A stretch of DNA of 64,000 bases from assembly GCF_029428875.1 (NCBI RefSeq), contig NZ_JAJSOO010000001.1:2542001-2606000 (forward strand), in the 5' to 3' direction. This DNA is from Streptomyces sp. JH34. Lineage in GTDB: Bacteria; Actinomycetota; Actinomycetes; Streptomycetales; Streptomycetaceae. Made by a program: the position numbers and the translations under genes. This document shows, piece after piece, positions 23,767 to 32,111 of this stretch; positions within the stretch are counted from its first letter, which is position 1, and every line of letters starts with the position of its first letter. The notes under the pieces were generated by a model that worked only from the letters and a program-made list of their open reading frames with translations, searched no databases and was not told where the DNA came from.

Positions 23767-24351
23767 CTACCGGCCGCCGCCCCGGGCGACACAGTCGGCC
23801 AGATGGTCGTCGACCAGCCCGCACGCCTGCATCAGGGCGTAGGCGGTCGTGGGGCCGACGAAGCGGATGGACCGCTTCTTCAGGTCCTTGGCCAGCGCGG
23901 TGGATTCCGGGGTGATCGCCGGGACGTCGCCGAGGGTGCGCGGGGCGGGGCGGGCGGCGGGGTCGGGGGCGTGGGACCAGATCAGTGCGTCCAGCTCGCC
24001 CTCGCCCCAGCCGGCCAGCACCTTGGCGTTGGCGAGCGTGGCGTCGATCTTCGCGCGGTTGCGGATGATCCCGGCGTCGGCGAGGAGCCGTTCCCTGTCG
24101 GCGTCGGTGAACTCCGCCACGGCGGGGATCCTGAACCCGGCGAAGGCGCTGCGGAACCCTTCGCGACGGCGCAGGATCGTCAGCCACGACAGCCCCGACT
24201 GGAAGGCCTCCAGGCAGAGCCGCTCGAAGAGGGCGTCGTCGCCGTGGACCGGACGTCCCCACTCGGTGTCGTGATAGGCGAGGTAGTCCTCCGTGGACAG
24301 GCCCCACGGGCAGCGCGGGCGGCCGTCGGCGGCTGCCACGGCGCCGCTCAC
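23767..24351 (-). CDS. tag: DNA-3-methyladenine glycosylase I
   Basis: 194 aa. The structural zinc ligands of Tag enzymes are all present: C14 (RCPWG), H27 (YHDTEWG) and the C-terminal H-x3-C (DDHLADC). The HhH core has SGLSWLTILRRREGFRSAF and FVGPTTAYALMQACG. It removes 3-methyladenine from alkylated DNA. GTG 24351 overlaps the stop of the DivIVA-like gene as GTGA, so the two are co-translated. Confidence 0.93.
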   Translation of the reverse strand: MSGAVAAADGRPRCPWGLSTEDYLAYHDTEWGRPVHGDDALFERLCLEAFQSGLSWLTILRRREGFRSAFAGFRIPAVAEFTDADRERLLADAGIIRNRAKIDATLANAKVLAGWGEGELDALIWSHAPDPAARPAPRTLGDVPAITPESTALAKDLKKRSIRFVGPTTAYALMQACGLVDDHLADCVARGGGR

Positions 24352-24737
24352 CGCCCGTCCTCGCCGTCCTGCGGGCCGTCCTCGCCGGGGTCCTGCTCGC
24401 CGGGGCGCTTGAACAGGTCCGGGCCGCCGTTCACCGCGGTCGCCTGGGCACCGGCGAGCGCCGACTCCAGCTCGGCGATGTGGGCGTCCCGCTCGGCCAG
24501 CTCGGCACCGAGCCGGCCGAGGGCCTCGTCCACGTCCGTCATGCGGTAGCCGCGCACGGCCATGGGGAGCCGCATGGCCTCGACGTCGGCGCGGCCGACG
24601 GGGCGGTTCGCGGGCAGCGGGTCGGTGAGCCGCTCGGACTCGACGTCCTGCAGCACCGGGCTTCCGCCTCCGCCGACCACCGCCAGGGTGACCGCGGCCA
24701 CGACCACGGCCATCGTGAGCAGCAAGAACCAGAACAC
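24348..24737 (-). CDS. Membrane-anchored DivIVA-domain protein
   Basis: 129 aa from GTG 24737 (VFWFLLLTMAVVV). I prefer this start because GGGGAG lies 6 bases upstream; the ATG two codons earlier abuts the GGGGAG and an ATG at 24785 has no ribosome-binding site. An N-terminal membrane helix (about 3-24) is followed by the DivIVA signature RLPMAVRGYRMTDVDEALGRL, a short coiled coil (AELAERDAHIAELESAL) and an acidic tail. DivIVA-domain proteins mark curved or polar membrane. Co-translation with tag is conserved in actinobacteria. Confidence 0.82.
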   Translation of the reverse strand: MFWFLLLTMAVVVAAVTLAVVGGGGSPVLQDVESERLTDPLPANRPVGRADVEAMRLPMAVRGYRMTDVDEALGRLGAELAERDAHIAELESALAGAQATAVNGGPDLFKRPGEQDPGEDGPQDGEDGR

Positions 24738-24834
24738 GTGCATCTCCCCGGAAGCGGAATACCTGTCCAGGTCAGATCGTGCCATGCGCCACCGACGGTT
24801 AGGGTCGCAGGCGGGCTACAGGGAGGAACCAGGA

Positions 24835-25707
24835 ATGCGAAGCGGGGCGCTCAGGCTGGGGCGGCGGGAGTTCGGACCTCATGAGCCGGTGATCATGGCG
24901 ATCGTGAACCGGACCCCCGATTCCTTCTACGACCAGGGGGCGACGTTCCGCGACGAACCCGCGCTCTCCAGGGTCGAGCAGGCCGTCGCGGAAGGCGCCG
25001 CGATCATCGACATCGGCGGGGTGAAGGCCGGTCCCGGCGAGGAGGTGACCGCGCACGAGGAGGCCCGTCGCACGGTGGGCTTCGTCGCCGAGGTGCGGCG
25101 CCGCCACCCGGACGTCGTGATCAGTGTGGACACCTGGCGGCACGACGTCGGTGAGGCCGTCTGCGAGGCCGGGGCCGATCTCCTGAACGACGCGTGGGGC
25201 GGCGTCGACCCGAAGCTGGCGGAGGTGGCCGCACGGTACGGTGCCGGGCTGGTGTGCACGCACGCGGGCGGCGCGGAGCCCCGTACCCGGCCGCACCGGA
25301 TCGCGTACGACGACGTGGTGTCCGACATCCTGGGGGTGACCCTGGGCCTCGCGGAGCGTGCCGTGGAGCTCGGGGTGAGGCCGGACGGGATCATGATCGA
25401 TCCCGGTCACGACTTCGGGAAGAACACCCGGCACTCGCTGGAGGCGACACGCCGGCTCGACGAGATGACGGCCACGGGATGGCCGGTGCTGGTCTCCCTC
25501 TCCAACAAGGACTTCGTCGGTGAGACGCTCGACAGGCCGGTGAAGGAACGCGTGATCGGCACGCTCGCGACGACGGCCGTCTCGGCGTGGCTGGGGGCGC
25601 GGGTCTACCGCGTGCACGAGGTGGCCGAGACCCGCCAGGTCCTGGACATGGTGGCGTCCATCGCGGGCCACCGGCCACCGGCCGTCGCGCGGCGGGGACT
25701 GGCGTAG
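24835..25707 (+). CDS. folP2: FolP2-type dihydropteroate synthase paralogue
   Basis: 290 aa, ATG 24835 after GGAGGAACC. TIM-barrel DHPS with MAIVNRTPDSFYDQG where true DHPS has N-x-TPDSF-SDGG, IDIGGVKAGPG where DHPS has a DIGGxSTRPG, a retained LLNDAWGG and HDFGKNT, and SLSNKDFVGETL in place of the SRKxF loop whose arginine contacts the pterin phosphate. These are the marks of mycobacterial FolP2, reported to lack normal DHPS activity. The divergent DivIVA-like gene and nearby LOG gene match the M. tuberculosis folP2 neighbourhood; gpgS, which lies there, is missing here. Confidence 0.85.
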   Translation: MRSGALRLGRREFGPHEPVIMAIVNRTPDSFYDQGATFRDEPALSRVEQAVAEGAAIIDIGGVKAGPGEEVTAHEEARRTVGFVAEVRRRHPDVVISVDTWRHDVGEAVCEAGADLLNDAWGGVDPKLAEVAARYGAGLVCTHAGGAEPRTRPHRIAYDDVVSDILGVTLGLAERAVELGVRPDGIMIDPGHDFGKNTRHSLEATRRLDEMTATGWPVLVSLSNKDFVGETLDRPVKERVIGTLATTAVSAWLGARVYRVHEVAETRQVLDMVASIAGHRPPAVARRGLA

Positions 25708-25742
25708 GGGTTCCTACTCCGGCAACCTCCGCGGGGCGGTCC

Positions 25743-26528
25743 TCAGCGGCCGACCTCCTTCGTCACCAGCCGGACCGCCTCGTCCACGTCGTCCGTGACG
25801 TGGAACAGCAGCAGGTCCCGCTCGGACGCCTTGCCGCCCGCCACCACCGTGTCCCGCAGCCAGTCCACCAGGCCGCCCCAGTACGCCGTACCGAAGAGGA
25901 CGATCGGGAAGCGCGTCACCTTGCCCGTCTGGACCAGGGTGAGCGCCTCGAAGAGCTCGTCCAGCGTGCCCAGACCGCCGGGCAGGACGACGAATCCCTG
26001 GGCGTACTTCACGAACATCGTCTTGCGGACGAAGAAGTAGCGGAAGTTGACACCGATGTCGACATGTGGATTCAGCCCGGACTCGAAGGGCAGCTCGATG
26101 CCCAGCCCGACCGAGACGCCCTTGGCTTCCCGGGCCCCCTTGTTCGCCGCCTCCATCGCTCCGGGGCCGCCGCCGGTGATGACGGCGAACCCCGCCTCGA
26201 CCAGGGCCTTGCCGATCCGCACGCCCGCCTCGTACTCCGGCCCGTCGGCCGGGGTGCGGGCGGAGCCGAAGACGCTGATGGCGCTCGGCAGCTCGGCCAG
26301 CGCCCCGAAGCCCTCCACGAACTCCGACTGGATCCGCATGACCCGCCACGGGTCGGTGTGCACCCACTCGGAGTCACCCTCGGTGTCGAGCAGCCGCTGG
26401 TCGGTCGTGCCCGGCTGCACCTGGTCCCTGCGGCGCAGGACCGGGCCCATCCGCTGTTCCTCGGGCGGCACCGCGCCCTCGGGAATCTGCGCGCCCTCGG
26501 GGATCCGTGCGTCCTCCGGGTTGCCCAT
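25743..26528 (-). CDS. LOG-family (TIGR00730) nucleotide phosphoribohydrolase
   Basis: 261 aa. Rossmann-fold protein with SVFGSARTPADGPEY, GGGPGAMEAANKGA and the diagnostic PGGLGTLDELFE, i.e. the LOG motif PGGxGTxxE. LOG enzymes hydrolyse N6-modified AMP, and the M. tuberculosis homologue Rv1205 makes cytokinins. The first 55 residues contain a short repeat (RIPEGAQIPEGAVPPEE) and are likely disordered. It is convergent with folP2 and lies downstream of dapE on the same strand. Confidence 0.9.
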   Translation of the reverse strand: MGNPEDARIPEGAQIPEGAVPPEEQRMGPVLRRRDQVQPGTTDQRLLDTEGDSEWVHTDPWRVMRIQSEFVEGFGALAELPSAISVFGSARTPADGPEYEAGVRIGKALVEAGFAVITGGGPGAMEAANKGAREAKGVSVGLGIELPFESGLNPHVDIGVNFRYFFVRKTMFVKYAQGFVVLPGGLGTLDELFEALTLVQTGKVTRFPIVLFGTAYWGGLVDWLRDTVVAGGKASERDLLLFHVTDDVDEAVRLVTKEVGR

Positions 26529-26613
26529 GACCTGCTCCCTCCGCCGACCTGCGTTGTGCGTGTGTCGCTTCAGCCTAGATCGGCGGAGGTTACGCGCAGG
26601 GGAATGCCGTGAG

Positions 26614-27693
26614 TCAGCTGGTGAGCCAGGAGCGCAGGCGCTCCTCGCAGTGCGTGATCCGGTCGACCGACACGTGCTCGTCCCGCTTGTGCGCGAACAG
26701 CGCGTCCCCGGGACCGTAGTTCACCGCGGGAACGCCGAGCGCGCCGAACCGGGAGACGTCGGTCCAGCCGAACTTGGGCTGTGCCGTGCCGCCGACCGCG
26801 TCCATGAACGCCTTGGCGGCGGGGTGCGAGAGCCCGGGCATCGCGGCGCCGGAGTGGTCGTCGACGGTGAACTCGACGACGCCGCAGTCCGCGAAGACCT
26901 CCCGGACGTGCGCCTCGGCCGCGTCGGGGTCCAGGTCGGGGGCGTACCGGTAGTTGACCACCACGGTGCAGGAGTCCGGGATGACGTTGGTGGCGACGCC
27001 GCCCTCGATGCCGACGGCGTTGAGCCCCTCGCGGTACTCCAGGCCGTCGATCACGGGGCGTCGCGGCTCGTACGCGGCGAGCCTGGCCAGCACGGGGGCC
27101 GCGGCGTGGATCGCGTTCGACCCCATCCAGCTGCGCGCGGAGTGGGCCCGCTCCCCCGCCAGCCGCAGGTGCACCCGGATGGTGCCCTGGCAGCCGCCCT
27201 CGACCTGCGCGTCGGAGGGCTCCAGGAGGACGGCGAAGTCCGCCTCGAGCCAGTCGGGGTGCGCTTCGGCCACGTGACCGAGGCCGTTGTGCTGGGCGGC
27301 GACCTCCTCGTTGTCGTAGAAGACGAAGGTCAGGTCGCGGTTGGGCTCCGGCACGGTCGCCGCGATCCGGAGCTGGACGGCCACGCCCGACTTCATGTCG
27401 GAGGTCCCGCACCCCCACAGCACGCCGTCGTCGTCGAGCCTGGACGGCACGTTGTCCGCGATCGGCACCGTGTCGATGTGACCGGCCAGCACGACCCGCT
27501 CGGCCCGGCCCAGCCGCGTCCTCGCCACGACGTTGTTGCCGTGGCGGTCGACGGTCAGGTGCGGCAGCGGGCGCAGGGCCGCCTCGATGGCGTCGGCGAG
27601 GTCCTTCTCCTGCCCGCTGACCGACGGGAAGTCGACCAGCCGGGCGGTGAGCTCCGGACCGTCCAGGGAGAGGTCAAGCGTGTGTCCGTCCAT
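26614..27693 (-). CDS. dapE: Succinyl-diaminopimelate desuccinylase
   Basis: 359 aa, M20 di-zinc peptidase family. Metal and catalytic residues: H72 and D74 (GHIDTVP), D99 (GTSDMKSG), E129-E130 (YDNEEVAAQ) and the C-terminal H335 (FAHKRDEHVS). The dimerisation domain carries RAHSARSWMG. It frees LL-diaminopimelate for lysine and peptidoglycan synthesis. Start ATG 27693 (MDGHTLDLSL); the upstream frame extension is not biased. dapC lies in the same window 1.7 kb away. Confidence 0.92.
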   Translation of the reverse strand: MDGHTLDLSLDGPELTARLVDFPSVSGQEKDLADAIEAALRPLPHLTVDRHGNNVVARTRLGRAERVVLAGHIDTVPIADNVPSRLDDDGVLWGCGTSDMKSGVAVQLRIAATVPEPNRDLTFVFYDNEEVAAQHNGLGHVAEAHPDWLEADFAVLLEPSDAQVEGGCQGTIRVHLRLAGERAHSARSWMGSNAIHAAAPVLARLAAYEPRRPVIDGLEYREGLNAVGIEGGVATNVIPDSCTVVVNYRYAPDLDPDAAEAHVREVFADCGVVEFTVDDHSGAAMPGLSHPAAKAFMDAVGGTAQPKFGWTDVSRFGALGVPAVNYGPGDALFAHKRDEHVSVDRITHCEERLRSWLTS

Positions 27694-27755
27694 GTCCACG
27701 ACCCTAAGCGACTTCGGTCGCCGGCCCGCTCGTACCCTCCAGTACGGTTGGCCTC

Positions 27756-28658
27756 GTGCCCCGGACGAGTCCTTCTCCCCGCCGCAGCCGCCTGTTCCGT
27801 GCCGCGGCCGCCTTCGCCGTGCTCGTGGCACTGGCGGGCTATCTGGCCCTGCAGTACCTCTCCGGCCACAAGGGTGCGCCCCGGTGCACCGTGGGGCCGT
27901 CCGGCGGGGGTGAGGGGCGGACGTACGAGCTGAGCCCCGAACAGGCCGCCAACGCCGCCACCATCTCCGCCGTGGGCACCACCCGCGGGCTGCCGGAACG
28001 CGCGGTGACCATCGCGCTGGCGACCGCCATGCAGGAGTCGTCCCTGCGCAACATCGACCACGGCGACCGGGACTCGCTCGGCCTCTTCCAGCAGCGCCCC
28101 TCGCAGGGGTGGGGAACGCCCGCGCAGATCATGGACCCGGTCTACTCCGCGGGGAAGTTCTACGAGCACCTCGCCGAGGTCCCCGGCTATTCGCGGCTGC
28201 CGCTGACCGTCGCCGCCCAGAAGGTGCAGAAGAGCGGCTTCCCGCAGGCGTACGCCAAGCACGAGCCGGACTCCGCGCTGCTGGCCGCCGCGCTGACCGG
28301 ACGCTCCCACGCCTCCCTGACCTGCTCGCAGGCGTCGGCGACCGCCGAGGGCCCCGGCGACGCGGCAGAGGTGCGGTCCGATCTGGTGCGCGCGTTCGGG
28401 AAGGGCGTCCTGCCGTCACCCGGGTCGGCGGGCGCCGCCGCCGCGGGCACGGTGTCGGTGCCGGTGCCCGCCGGGGACGGCGCCTCCGGCCGCGGCTGGG
28501 AGCTCGCCCACTGGGCGGTCGCGCGGGCCGCGACCCTGCGCGTCGACGAGGTCTCCTACGCGGGCCGGGTGTGGACCGCCGACACCGGCTGGCGGACGGA
28601 ACGCGCGGGACGCGAGGAACCGAGCACCACCGGCGTCCGGATGCGGCTCGCTCAGTAG
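27756..28658 (+). CDS. Membrane-anchored lysozyme-like (transglycosylase-fold) protein
   Basis: 300 aa, GTG 27756. A basic N-terminus and a single membrane helix (about 15-37) place the rest outside the cell. The segment LATAMQESSLRNIDHGDRDSLG followed by LFQQRPSQGWGTPAQIMDP has the catalytic-glutamate and GLFQ arrangement of lytic transglycosylases, though the enzyme activity is unproven. The C-terminal third is an unrelated domain ending VRMRLAQ. Homologues are often misnamed heavy-metal transporters. It is divergent from dapE by 62 bases. Confidence 0.75.
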   Translation: MPRTSPSPRRSRLFRAAAAFAVLVALAGYLALQYLSGHKGAPRCTVGPSGGGEGRTYELSPEQAANAATISAVGTTRGLPERAVTIALATAMQESSLRNIDHGDRDSLGLFQQRPSQGWGTPAQIMDPVYSAGKFYEHLAEVPGYSRLPLTVAAQKVQKSGFPQAYAKHEPDSALLAAALTGRSHASLTCSQASATAEGPGDAAEVRSDLVRAFGKGVLPSPGSAGAAAAGTVSVPVPAGDGASGRGWELAHWAVARAATLRVDEVSYAGRVWTADTGWRTERAGREEPSTTGVRMRLAQ

Positions 28659-28659
28659 T

Positions 28660-28704
28660 ACGGCCCGTCATCCGTACGGGCCGTTCGGAGCTTGCCGAAC
28701 GGCC
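28660..28704 (+). terminator. Two overlapping hairpins after the lysozyme-like gene
   Basis: ACGGCCCGT (28660-28668) pairs with ACGGGCCGT (28676-28684), and GGCCGTTCGG (28679-28688) pairs with CCGAACGGCC (28695-28704). They share bases and so are mutually exclusive. The rest of the 308-base gap to 28966 shows only a possible promoter in the relatively AT-rich 28800-28860 part. Confidence 0.7.
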
Positions 28705-28966
28705 GCTCCCGCCCGCACTTCGACCCGCCCGCCCTTCCGCCTCTTCCCCATGCGGGACAAGGGAAGTGACGGTTCGTCGGCCGCCTGCGGAACGCCCCCT
28801 TCGCCCGGGTTGCCGCATTGCGGATTATCGGACGCATTACCCAGTCTTTGCCCTGGTGCCCCGCAACCTTCCCCGCCCCCGGACCGGTTGTTCAGTGCGT
28901 CCGATCACCGGACAGGCGGATTCCACATCCGCCGAGAACCCGTTGACGTCCCGTCGAAGGAGCATC

Positions 28967-29329
28967 ATGTCCCTCCCCCTGACCCGTCGGATCGCCCGTG
29001 CCGCGCTGCTGATCGCCGCGGGTGCGGCCCCCGTGGTCGGCGCGGCCGGTACAGCAGGCGCCGCGGGGCTCCCGCAGACTCCCGCGCTCGGCGGCCTGAC
29101 CTCGCTCGACGGCGCGGGCCTGAGCAACACGCTGGACTCCGCCTCCCGGCAGGGATCCCAGGTCGCGAACGAGACCGGCGGCAAGGTGGTCGGCACGACC
29201 CTTCCCGCCGCCGGCAAGACCCTGGAGAAGGCCGGCACCGTGGCGGGCGGCGAGGTGACGGAGGACGCCCTCCCGACCAAGGGCCTCCCGACCCAGGGGC
29301 TGCCCACGAAGGGTCTGCCGATCGGCTGA
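28967..29329 (+). CDS. Small secreted protein with GLPTKGLP tail
   Basis: 120 aa, ATG 28967 after GAAGGAG. A Sec signal peptide (RRIARAALLIAAGAAPVVGAAGTAGAA) precedes an Ala/Gly/Thr-rich mature part with no cysteine, ending in a short repeat of GLPTKGLPTQGLPTKGLPIG. It resembles the small secreted proteins of streptomycetes often mislabelled as ATP-binding. No cell-wall anchor or catalytic motif is visible. A single-gene unit with its own terminator. Confidence 0.75.
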   Translation: MSLPLTRRIARAALLIAAGAAPVVGAAGTAGAAGLPQTPALGGLTSLDGAGLSNTLDSASRQGSQVANETGGKVVGTTLPAAGKTLEKAGTVAGGEVTEDALPTKGLPTQGLPTKGLPIG

Positions 29330-29361
29330 TCCACCGGATCGCGCGCGGAACGAACGCGTGA

Positions 29362-29395
29362 AGGGACCCCGGGAGCGCACACTCCCGGGGTCCCT
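29362..29395. terminator. 14-bp perfect hairpin
   Basis: AGGGACCCCGGGAG (29362-29375) pairs with CTCCCGGGGTCCCT (29382-29395) around a 6-base loop, between the secreted protein gene and the convergent end of dapC. Confidence 0.88.
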
Positions 29396-29418
29396 CGGCA
29401 CATCCGGCCGGACAGACC

Positions 29419-30522
29419 TCAGGACAGCCGCTCGACCGCAGCGTCCACGCGCTCGTCCGAGGCCGTCAGCGCCACCCGCACGAAGCGGTCCCCGGCCGGT
29501 CCGTAGAAGTCGCCCGGCGCCACCAGGACGCCGAGCTCCGCCAGGTGCGCCACGGTCTCCCAGCACGGCTCGTCACGCGTGGCCCAGAGGTAGAGGCTCG
29601 CCTCGCTGTGCTCGATCCGGAAGCCGTGGGCCTCCAGCGCCGCCCGCAGGGCCGTGCGCCGCCGCGCGTACCGCGCCCGCTGCTCCGCCACGTGCGTGTC
29701 GTCACCCAGCGCCGCGACCGTCGCCGCCTGGACCGGGGCCGGCGTCATCATCCCGCCGTGCTTGCGGATCTGGAGCAGCTCGCCGAGGACGGCCGCGTCA
29801 CCCGCGACGAAGGCCGCGCGGTAGCCGGCGAGGTTGGAGCGCTTGGAGAGCGAGTGGACGGCGACGATGCCGTCGTACGTACCGCCGCAGACGTCCGCGT
29901 GGAGCACGGAGACCGGCTCGGCCTCCCAGCCGAGCTCCAGGTAGCACTCGTCGCTGAAGACCAGCACCCCGTGCTCACGCGCCCAGGCCACGATCCGGGT
30001 CAGCTCGTCCTTCGGCAGGACGCGGCCCGTCGGGTTGGACGGGGAGTTGAGCCAGAGCAGCTTCAGGCCCTCGGGGTCCAGCTCCGTCGGGTCGTCGTAG
30101 ACGACGGGCTCGGCACCGCAGAGCCGCGCGCCGACCTCGTAGGTCGGGTAGGCGAGGCGCGGGTAGGCGACCTTGTCACCTGCGCCGAGCCCCAGCTGCG
30201 TCGGCAGCCAGGCGACGAGCTCCTTGGACCCGACGACCGGCAGCACGTTCTCGTGGGCCACGCCGACCGCGCCGAGCCTGCGCCCGGCCCAGCCGGTCAG
30301 GGCGTCACGCAGCGCCTCGGTCCCCCACACCGTCGGATAGCCGGGGCTGTCCGCCGCGGCGATGAGCGCCTGCTGGATCAGCTCGGGCACCGGGTCGACG
30401 GGCGTACCGACCGACAGGTCCACGATGCCGTCCGGATGGGCCGCGGCCGTCGCCTTGTGCGGCGCGAGCTTGTCCCAGGGGAAGACCGGGAGACGGGAGG
30501 AGACGGGAACTGCTTCGGACAC
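29419..30522 (-). CDS. dapC: Succinyldiaminopimelate transaminase, DapC type
   Basis: 367 aa from GTG 30522 (VSEAVPVSSRLPVFPWDKL); no strong Shine-Dalgarno precedes it. Fold-type I PLP aminotransferase with NPTG (163-166), SDECY near 190 and the PLP lysine K227 in SLSKRSNLAGYR. The start FPWDKLAPHK is typical of the actinobacterial DapC group. It makes N-succinyl-LL-diaminopimelate, the substrate of DapE. It follows the ferredoxin gene by 120 bases on the same strand, a pairing also seen in mycobacteria (fdxC-dapC). Confidence 0.92.
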   Translation of the reverse strand: MSEAVPVSSRLPVFPWDKLAPHKATAAAHPDGIVDLSVGTPVDPVPELIQQALIAAADSPGYPTVWGTEALRDALTGWAGRRLGAVGVAHENVLPVVGSKELVAWLPTQLGLGAGDKVAYPRLAYPTYEVGARLCGAEPVVYDDPTELDPEGLKLLWLNSPSNPTGRVLPKDELTRIVAWAREHGVLVFSDECYLELGWEAEPVSVLHADVCGGTYDGIVAVHSLSKRSNLAGYRAAFVAGDAAVLGELLQIRKHGGMMTPAPVQAATVAALGDDTHVAEQRARYARRRTALRAALEAHGFRIEHSEASLYLWATRDEPCWETVAHLAELGVLVAPGDFYGPAGDRFVRVALTASDERVDAAVERLS

Positions 30523-30530
30523 GGAACTCT

Positions 30531-30569
30531 GCTTTCTCGTACGGGTGGGGCGGCTTTCTCGTACGGGTG
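30531..30569. repeat. 17-bp direct repeat upstream of dapC
   Basis: GCTTTCTCGTACGGGTG occurs at 30531-30547 and again at 30553-30569, a 22-base (two helical turns) offset. It lies between the ferredoxin gene and the dapC start. It may be a duplication or a pair of binding sites. Confidence 0.85.
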
Positions 30570-30641
30570 AGGCGCCCGGAAAACACCTCGGCCCCGCACG
30601 GTGACGAGCCGTACGGGACCGGGCGGCGCTCGCTGTGCCGC

Positions 30642-30962
30642 TTACTGGTTCTGCGGCGGCAGCGCGGCGATGAACGCGTGGTCGCGCTCGATGAGGCCCA
30701 GCTTGGAGGCGCCACCCGGCGAGCCGAGGTCGTCGAAGAACTCGACGTTCGCCTTGTAGTAGTCCTTCCACTCCTCCGGGGTGTCGTCCTCGTAGAAGAT
30801 GGCCTCGACCGGGCAGACCGGCTCACAGGCTCCGCAGTCGACGCACTCGTCCGGATGGATGTACAAGGACCGTGAGCCCTCGTAGATGCAGTCGACGGGG
30901 CACTCTTCGATGCAGGCCTTGTCCTTCACGTCGACACAAGGCTGCGCGATGACGTAGGTCAC
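30642..30962 (-). CDS. fdxA: 7Fe ferredoxin (3Fe-4S plus 4Fe-4S)
   Basis: 106 aa, GTG 30962. Cysteines C9, C17, C21, C25, C40, C43, C46 and C50 fit the seven-iron ferredoxins: C9, C17 and C50 for the 3Fe-4S cluster, and C21, C40, C43 and C46 for the 4Fe-4S cluster. The C-terminal 50 residues form the extension with EEWKDYYKANVEFFDDLG typical of the Mycobacterium/Streptomyces FdxC/FdxA type. A low-potential electron carrier in the cytoplasm. Confidence 0.95.
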   Translation of the reverse strand: MTYVIAQPCVDVKDKACIEECPVDCIYEGSRSLYIHPDECVDCGACEPVCPVEAIFYEDDTPEEWKDYYKANVEFFDDLGSPGGASKLGLIERDHAFIAALPPQNQ

Positions 30963-31079
30963 GCTGTCGTTCCTCCTCGGTAGGGCGTTGGCTCTCGCGC
31001 GGGAGCGCGGCGTCGTCGATGCCCGCCCCTAGTATCTCCGTTCCGGGGCACGATCCGAACAGGAGGGGCAGACAGAGCT

Positions 31080-32111
31080 GTGGAATTCACCATGGGCGGA
31101 CGGCTCGAGGTTCGCATAACGCCCGCTGACGTGGGAAAACGGGTATCCGTACGGCGCGTCGTCGACGCTCCGGGCGAGGGTGCGAAGTTCACCGACACGG
31201 TCGGGGTTCTCACATCGTGGGACGACGACATGCTCTCGGTCACGACGAGGAGCGGCGAGAGCATCCACTTCGCACAATCCTCGCTGGTGGCGGGCAAGGT
31301 GGTGCCTTCGGCTCCGGCACGCCGCCGCGGCCCCGCCGCCTCCTTCGGTGAACTCGCGCCGGTCACCGCGCGTGCCTGGCAGCCCGTGGAGAGCGAACTC
31401 CTGGGCGACTGGCGGCTGCGCGCGGCCGGTGGATTCACCCGGCGCGCCAACTCCGTGCTGCCGCTCGGCGATCCGGGACTCCCGCTGGGTGAGGCGCTCG
31501 GGCGTGTCCGGCGCTGGTACGGGGACCGGGGGCTGCCCGCCCGTGTCCAGGCCGCGACGGGCGCCGAGGGCACCCAGGAGCGGCTCTGCGCGGACCTGGA
31601 GGAGTACGGATGGCGGCGCGAGGTGTCGGCCGAGGTGCGGATCGCGGCGCTCGCCCCGGTCGGCGACCAGGACACGGACGTCTCCGCGGTGCGGACGGCC
31701 CGGCAGCCCGACGAGGCGTGGCTCTCCCGGTACCAGCGCTTCGAGACCCCGGGGCCGCATGTGCTGGAGGTGCTGGGCAGCGGCCCCTCGGTGTGGTTCG
31801 CCTCCGTGCCGGGCGACGGTCCGGAGGGAGTGCCGGCCGCGATCGGACGCTGTGTGGTGGACGGCCGCTGGGCGGGGTTCATGGCCGTCGAGGTGGGCCC
31901 GGAGCACCGGCGCCGGGGTCTCGCCACGGCCGTCATGACGGCGCTGGCACGCACGGCGCTGGACGAGGGCGCCTCGGCCGCCTGGCTCCAGGTGGAGTCG
32001 GACAATGAAGGTGCCCGCGCCCTGTACGACGGCATGGGCTTCGCCACCCATCACCACTACCACCACTTCCGGCCCGAAGCGGAGACAGCAGCAGGGACGT
32101 GTCCTACATGA
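31080..32111 (+). CDS. GNAT acetyltransferase with N-terminal SH3-like domain
   Basis: 343 aa, GTG 31080, with AGGAGGGG 11 bases upstream. Residues about 5-75 form an SH3-like barrel (VGKRVSVRRVVD...DTVGVLTSWDDDMLSVTTRSGE) as in the Rv0428c group. The C-terminal GNAT domain has the acetyl-CoA loop RRRGLATAVM in motif A and NEGARALYDGMGF in motif B. The acceptor is unknown. Its stop overlaps the SirB1 gene start as ATGA. Confidence 0.88.
   Translation: MEFTMGGRLEVRITPADVGKRVSVRRVVDAPGEGAKFTDTVGVLTSWDDDMLSVTTRSGESIHFAQSSLVAGKVVPSAPARRRGPAASFGELAPVTARAWQPVESELLGDWRLRAAGGFTRRANSVLPLGDPGLPLGEALGRVRRWYGDRGLPARVQAATGAEGTQERLCADLEEYGWRREVSAEVRIAALAPVGDQDTDVSAVRTARQPDEAWLSRYQRFETPGPHVLEVLGSGPSVWFASVPGDGPEGVPAAIGRCVVDGRWAGFMAVEVGPEHRRRGLATAVMTALARTALDEGASAAWLQVESDNEGARALYDGMGFATHHHYHHFRPEAETAAGTCPT

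Noticed and set aside
27756..28658. Heavy-metal transporter
   Set aside because: Only one membrane helix and no metal-binding motif; the lysozyme-like segment explains the protein better.
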